Of a DNA stretch of 18,185 nucleotides, positions 15,799 through 18,185 are shown one piece after another. The stretch spans positions 1 through 18,185 of the forward strand of contig CALAMX010000151.1 in the NCBI GenBank assembly GCA_937925755.1, in the 5' to 3' direction. Each line of letters opens with the position of its first letter. Positions within the stretch are counted from its first letter, which is position 1. The notes beneath the pieces were generated by a model. The model did no database searches. It saw only the letters and a list, made by a program, of their open reading frames with translations, and was not told where the DNA came from. Position numbers and translations under genes: made by a program. This DNA is from an uncultured Burkholderiales bacterium. Lineage in GTDB: Bacteria; Pseudomonadota; Gammaproteobacteria; Burkholderiales; Thiobacillaceae.

Positions 15799-18041
15799 AC
15801 GGATTGCGCGCCGTGGACTGCTTGAGCCGGGACTGGCTCAAGGTGGATGCTTTCTTGCGCTACCGCGATGTCGATCATGGCGAGGCCGCATCGCCGTATG
15901 GCGTGTTCGCGGTGTTTGACGAGGCGGGCGGATTCATGGGGTTGGTGACCAGCCGTCAAGCCGCCTTGTTTCCGAATCGTATCTTTGCTGACCTGCTGAT
16001 TCGGCGGCAGCCGCACCCGGTTCTTGCGACGGCGACGTTGGAGGAGGTGCTGCCCCGGTTCGGCGGAGAATGCTGCGAGCACCTCGCCGTGGTGGACGAG
16101 GCGGGAAACTTCATCGGCGTGATCTCCGAGTTGAGTATCTTTGCAGCCCTGAGCGAGCGCGAGGCACAGATCCGCCGCGAGCGCGAGGAGCTGATCGCCC
16201 GGCTGCAAAAGGAGCTAGAGTATCACACCATGGCGACGATGGTGTTCGAGACCACTTCCGAGGGCGTGCTGGTGACCGATGCCAAGGCGCATATCCTGTA
16301 CGTCAACAAGGCCTTCACCCAGACCACCGGTTATACGCTGGAAGAGGTGGTGGGCCGGACGCCTGCCCTCCTGCATTCCGGTCGCCACGACAAGGAGTTC
16401 TACCGGGCGATGTGGCAGAGCCTGACGGACAACGGCAGTTGGCAGGGCGAGCTGTGGAACCGGCGCAAGAACGGCGAGGTGTATCCGGAGTGGCTGCACA
16501 TCAATGCCGTGCGCAACGCGCAGGGCGAGACGACCCATTACGTCGGCGTATTCTCCGATCTCGGGCCGAACAAGGAGATCCAGCGCGAGCTCCAGCACAT
16601 GGCCTATTACGACCCTCTGACCGGGCTGCCCAACCGGCGCCTGTTCGTCGACCGGCTGGAGCAGGCCGTGGCGCAGGCCGATCGCGTGAAGAAAGGGTTC
16701 TCTTTGCTGTTCATCGACCTCGACCGCTTCAAGAACATCAACGACGCCTACGGCCACGAGCTGGGCGACGAGTTGCTCAAGATCGTCGCGCGGCGCATCC
16801 GCGAGGCGGTGCGTGACAGCGACACGGTGGCGCGGCTGGGCGGCGACGAGTTCATTGTTATCCTACACGACTGCCATGACCGCGGCGATTGCAGCATCGT
16901 GGCGGAGAAGGTGCGCAGCGCCGTGAATGAGCCCATGCTGCTCGGCGGACATGAGCTGATCGTTTCGGCCTCGATCGGCATCAGCTTCTATCCGGAAGAC
17001 GGCGCGGCGGTGTCGGACATCATCCGCAATGCCGACTTGGCGATGTATCACGCCAAACAGGAAGGCAGCGGCGCCAGCTTCTTCCGGCCGGAGATGTCCA
17101 CCGATGTGGCTGAGCGGCTGGAAATGGAAGTGGCCATGCGCCGGGGGCTGGAAAACGGCGAATTCTGGCTGGCCTGGCAGCCGCAGGTCGATCTTGACGA
17201 CGGCATGATCTGCGGCGCGGAGATCCTGGCGCGCTGGAAACATAATGGTGAGGCGATAGCGCCCGGCCAATTCATCCCGGTCGCGGAGGGCTCCGGGCTG
17301 ATCGAGCCGCTCGGGGACTGGGTGTTCCGGCAGGCGGTACGGGAGGCGGTGCAGTTCCGCCAGGATTGTGCGAGTTGTCCGCTCAAGGTGGCGGTCAACT
17401 TCTCGCCCTTGCAGCTCAGGGGCGCCGATGCGTTCCGCAAGATGATGGATGTGCTGCGCGAACACGGCCTGCCGCCTGCGGCGATGGAAGTGGAAGTCAC
17501 CGAGAGCGTGCTCATGGGGCGGCGTCAGGGGGCGATGGATTTTCTCAAACAGGCGCAGGAGGCCGGCATCTCCGTGGCGGTGGACGACTTCGGCACCGGT
17601 TATTCCAATCTCTCCAACCTCAAGCGCGTGCATGTGGATGTGCTGAAGATCGACCAGTCGTTCGTCTCCGATCTGGAGCAGAATGCGGTAAGCCGCCAGA
17701 TCGTGCAGGCCATCATCGGCATGGCGCACAGCCTGGAGCTCAAGGTGGTCGCCGAGGGGATAGAGACCGAGGGACAGTATGCGATCCTGCGCGAACTCGG
17801 TTGCGACTACGGCCAGGGTTACCTGTTCGCACGACCCATGCCGGTCGCCGCGCTCAAAGAATGGTACGCCGCCATGTGCGTCGACGGGAAGATCAAGCTG
17901 CCCGGCGCACTTACGAGGGGAACCCGGCAGGCTGCTAAGGAACATCTGCAAGACCCCCTCTTGACTGGCCAGCATAACATCTGTGAAGCGCGACGCAGAA
18001 GGAGCGAGGATGAAGCAAGCCAGTCTGGCAGCGGGCTTTGA
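15795..18041 (+). CDS. CBS-PAS-GGDEF-EAL cyclic-di-GMP protein, 3' end altered by IS insertion
   Basis: A 748-codon frame for a soluble protein with no membrane segments. Residues ~1-125 resemble a CBS pair (VFAVFDEAGGFMGLVTSRQA; HLAVVDEAGNFIGVISELSI), a possible nucleotide sensor. A coiled coil (121-148) leads to PAS (~150-262, GVLVTDAKAHILYVNKAF), then GGDEF: DPLTGLPNRRLF, DLDRFKNIND, intact GGDEF at 349-353 and an inhibitory site RDSD at 340-343. The EAL domain has EIL at 476-478 in place of EAL, and keeps NFSPLQL, EVTES, DDFGTGYSNL, KIDQSFV, AEGIE and QGYLFARP. Both activities therefore look possible. The last ~35 residues, after residue ~714, are encoded by the IS that starts at 17939, so the native stop has been lost. 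The core domains are intact. The start overlaps the upstream 115-aa gene. Confidence 0.92.
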   Translation: MNGLRAVDCLSRDWLKVDAFLRYRDVDHGEAASPYGVFAVFDEAGGFMGLVTSRQAALFPNRIFADLLIRRQPHPVLATATLEEVLPRFGGECCEHLAVVDEAGNFIGVISELSIFAALSEREAQIRREREELIARLQKELEYHTMATMVFETTSEGVLVTDAKAHILYVNKAFTQTTGYTLEEVVGRTPALLHSGRHDKEFYRAMWQSLTDNGSWQGELWNRRKNGEVYPEWLHINAVRNAQGETTHYVGVFSDLGPNKEIQRELQHMAYYDPLTGLPNRRLFVDRLEQAVAQADRVKKGFSLLFIDLDRFKNINDAYGHELGDELLKIVARRIREAVRDSDTVARLGGDEFIVILHDCHDRGDCSIVAEKVRSAVNEPMLLGGHELIVSASIGISFYPEDGAAVSDIIRNADLAMYHAKQEGSGASFFRPEMSTDVAERLEMEVAMRRGLENGEFWLAWQPQVDLDDGMICGAEILARWKHNGEAIAPGQFIPVAEGSGLIEPLGDWVFRQAVREAVQFRQDCASCPLKVAVNFSPLQLRGADAFRKMMDVLREHGLPPAAMEVEVTESVLMGRRQGAMDFLKQAQEAGISVAVDDFGTGYSNLSNLKRVHVDVLKIDQSFVSDLEQNAVSRQIVQAIIGMAHSLELKVVAEGIETEGQYAILRELGCDYGQGYLFARPMPVAALKEWYAAMCVDGKIKLPGALTRGTRQAAKEHLQDPLLTGQHNICEARRRRSEDEASQSGSGL

Positions 18042-18185
18042 GCTCGAGGTCAAGATCACGCGCAAGCGCAAGTTTGTGGCAGATGGGAGAGGCTGCCGTG
18101 GCAGGATTGAGATGCGCGTATTGCCCCGCACATGCCCACGGTTGGCCCCAAGGGTGGGCGCCCTCCGTGTTCGGTTTGGGTAGGG
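17939..18185 (+). mobile_element. IS5-family element remnant, copy 2 (runs off right edge)
   Basis: The left end GGAACATCTGCAAGACCCC (17939-17957) matches the copy-1 left end at 16 of 19 bases and is preceded by CTAA (17935-17938), a YTAR target. From about 17980 to 18080 the sequence is identical to copy 1 over roughly 100 bp, and the orientation is the same. It is inserted at the very end of the GGDEF-EAL gene. The right end is outside the window, so length and target duplication cannot be checked. Confidence 0.8.
18010..18185 (+). pseudogene. IS5-family transposase N-terminal fragment, copy 2 (partial)
   Basis: The ATG at 18010 follows AAGGAG (17998-18003) and encodes the same MKQASLAAGFELEVKITRKR start as copy 1. 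After GCAGAT the frame is lost at the same place as in copy 1. In the correct frame a TGA occurs at the equivalent position (CCG TGG CAG GAT TGA GAT), so both copies share the disabling stop. It is cut by the window end. Confidence 0.7.

Noticed and set aside
16863..18131. 422-aa open frame on the minus strand
   Set aside because: It lies entirely antisense to the well-supported GGDEF-EAL gene and IS copy 2. Such long antisense frames are common in high-GC DNA, and it shows no recognisable motif.
14811..18185. The 19-bp repeats as part of a CRISPR array
   Set aside because: They are IS terminal repeats at element ends with TTAG/TTAA/CTAA flanks, not regularly spaced repeats with spacers.

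Overview
The window reads as a high-GC proteobacterial chromosome. The order hrcA | nadK-recN > < fur | bamE-dapB is one I associate mainly with Betaproteobacteria and some Gammaproteobacteria. A sigma-32-type promoter, a BamE lipoprotein and a C-terminal-Phe outer-membrane barrel confirm a Gram-negative proteobacterium. I cannot name the genus from sequence alone.

The left part (1-5284) is core genome. hrcA is cut by the left edge and runs leftwards. Divergent from it are nadK and recN, which face fur convergently. fur shares a compact divergent promoter with bamE, and bamE overlaps dapB by 4 nt. These genes cover heat-shock repression, NADP synthesis, double-strand-break repair, iron regulation, outer-membrane assembly, and lysine/diaminopimelate synthesis.

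The middle (5441-9876) is a tight three-gene cluster. It encodes a small periplasmic PstS-like protein, an outer-membrane porin-like barrel, and a membrane sensor with an extracytoplasmic domain followed by PAS-GGDEF-EAL. The layout suggests a route from an external solute to cyclic-di-GMP (inference). htpG follows with a near-consensus sigma-32 promoter. A convergent TVP38/TMEM64-family membrane protein and a tRNA-Ser(GGA) gene come next.

The right part (from 12769) is accessory DNA attached to that tRNA. It holds a badly decayed tyrosine integrase and a Phd/YefM-type antitoxin with a PIN toxin that has lost its obvious start codon. Beyond these is a 612-bp decayed IS5-family element with intact terminal repeats. 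Next come two translationally coupled genes: an unrecognised 115-aa protein and a CBS-PAS-GGDEF-EAL protein. A second copy of the same IS, in the same orientation, is inserted at the 3' end of the GGDEF-EAL gene and runs off the right edge. The signalling pair is therefore bracketed by direct IS copies, like a composite transposon.

The items most worth following up are the unknown 115-aa gene coupled to the c-di-GMP protein inside the IS bracket, and the periplasmic protein/porin/GGDEF-EAL cluster. I found no CRISPR array, rRNA or replication origin.
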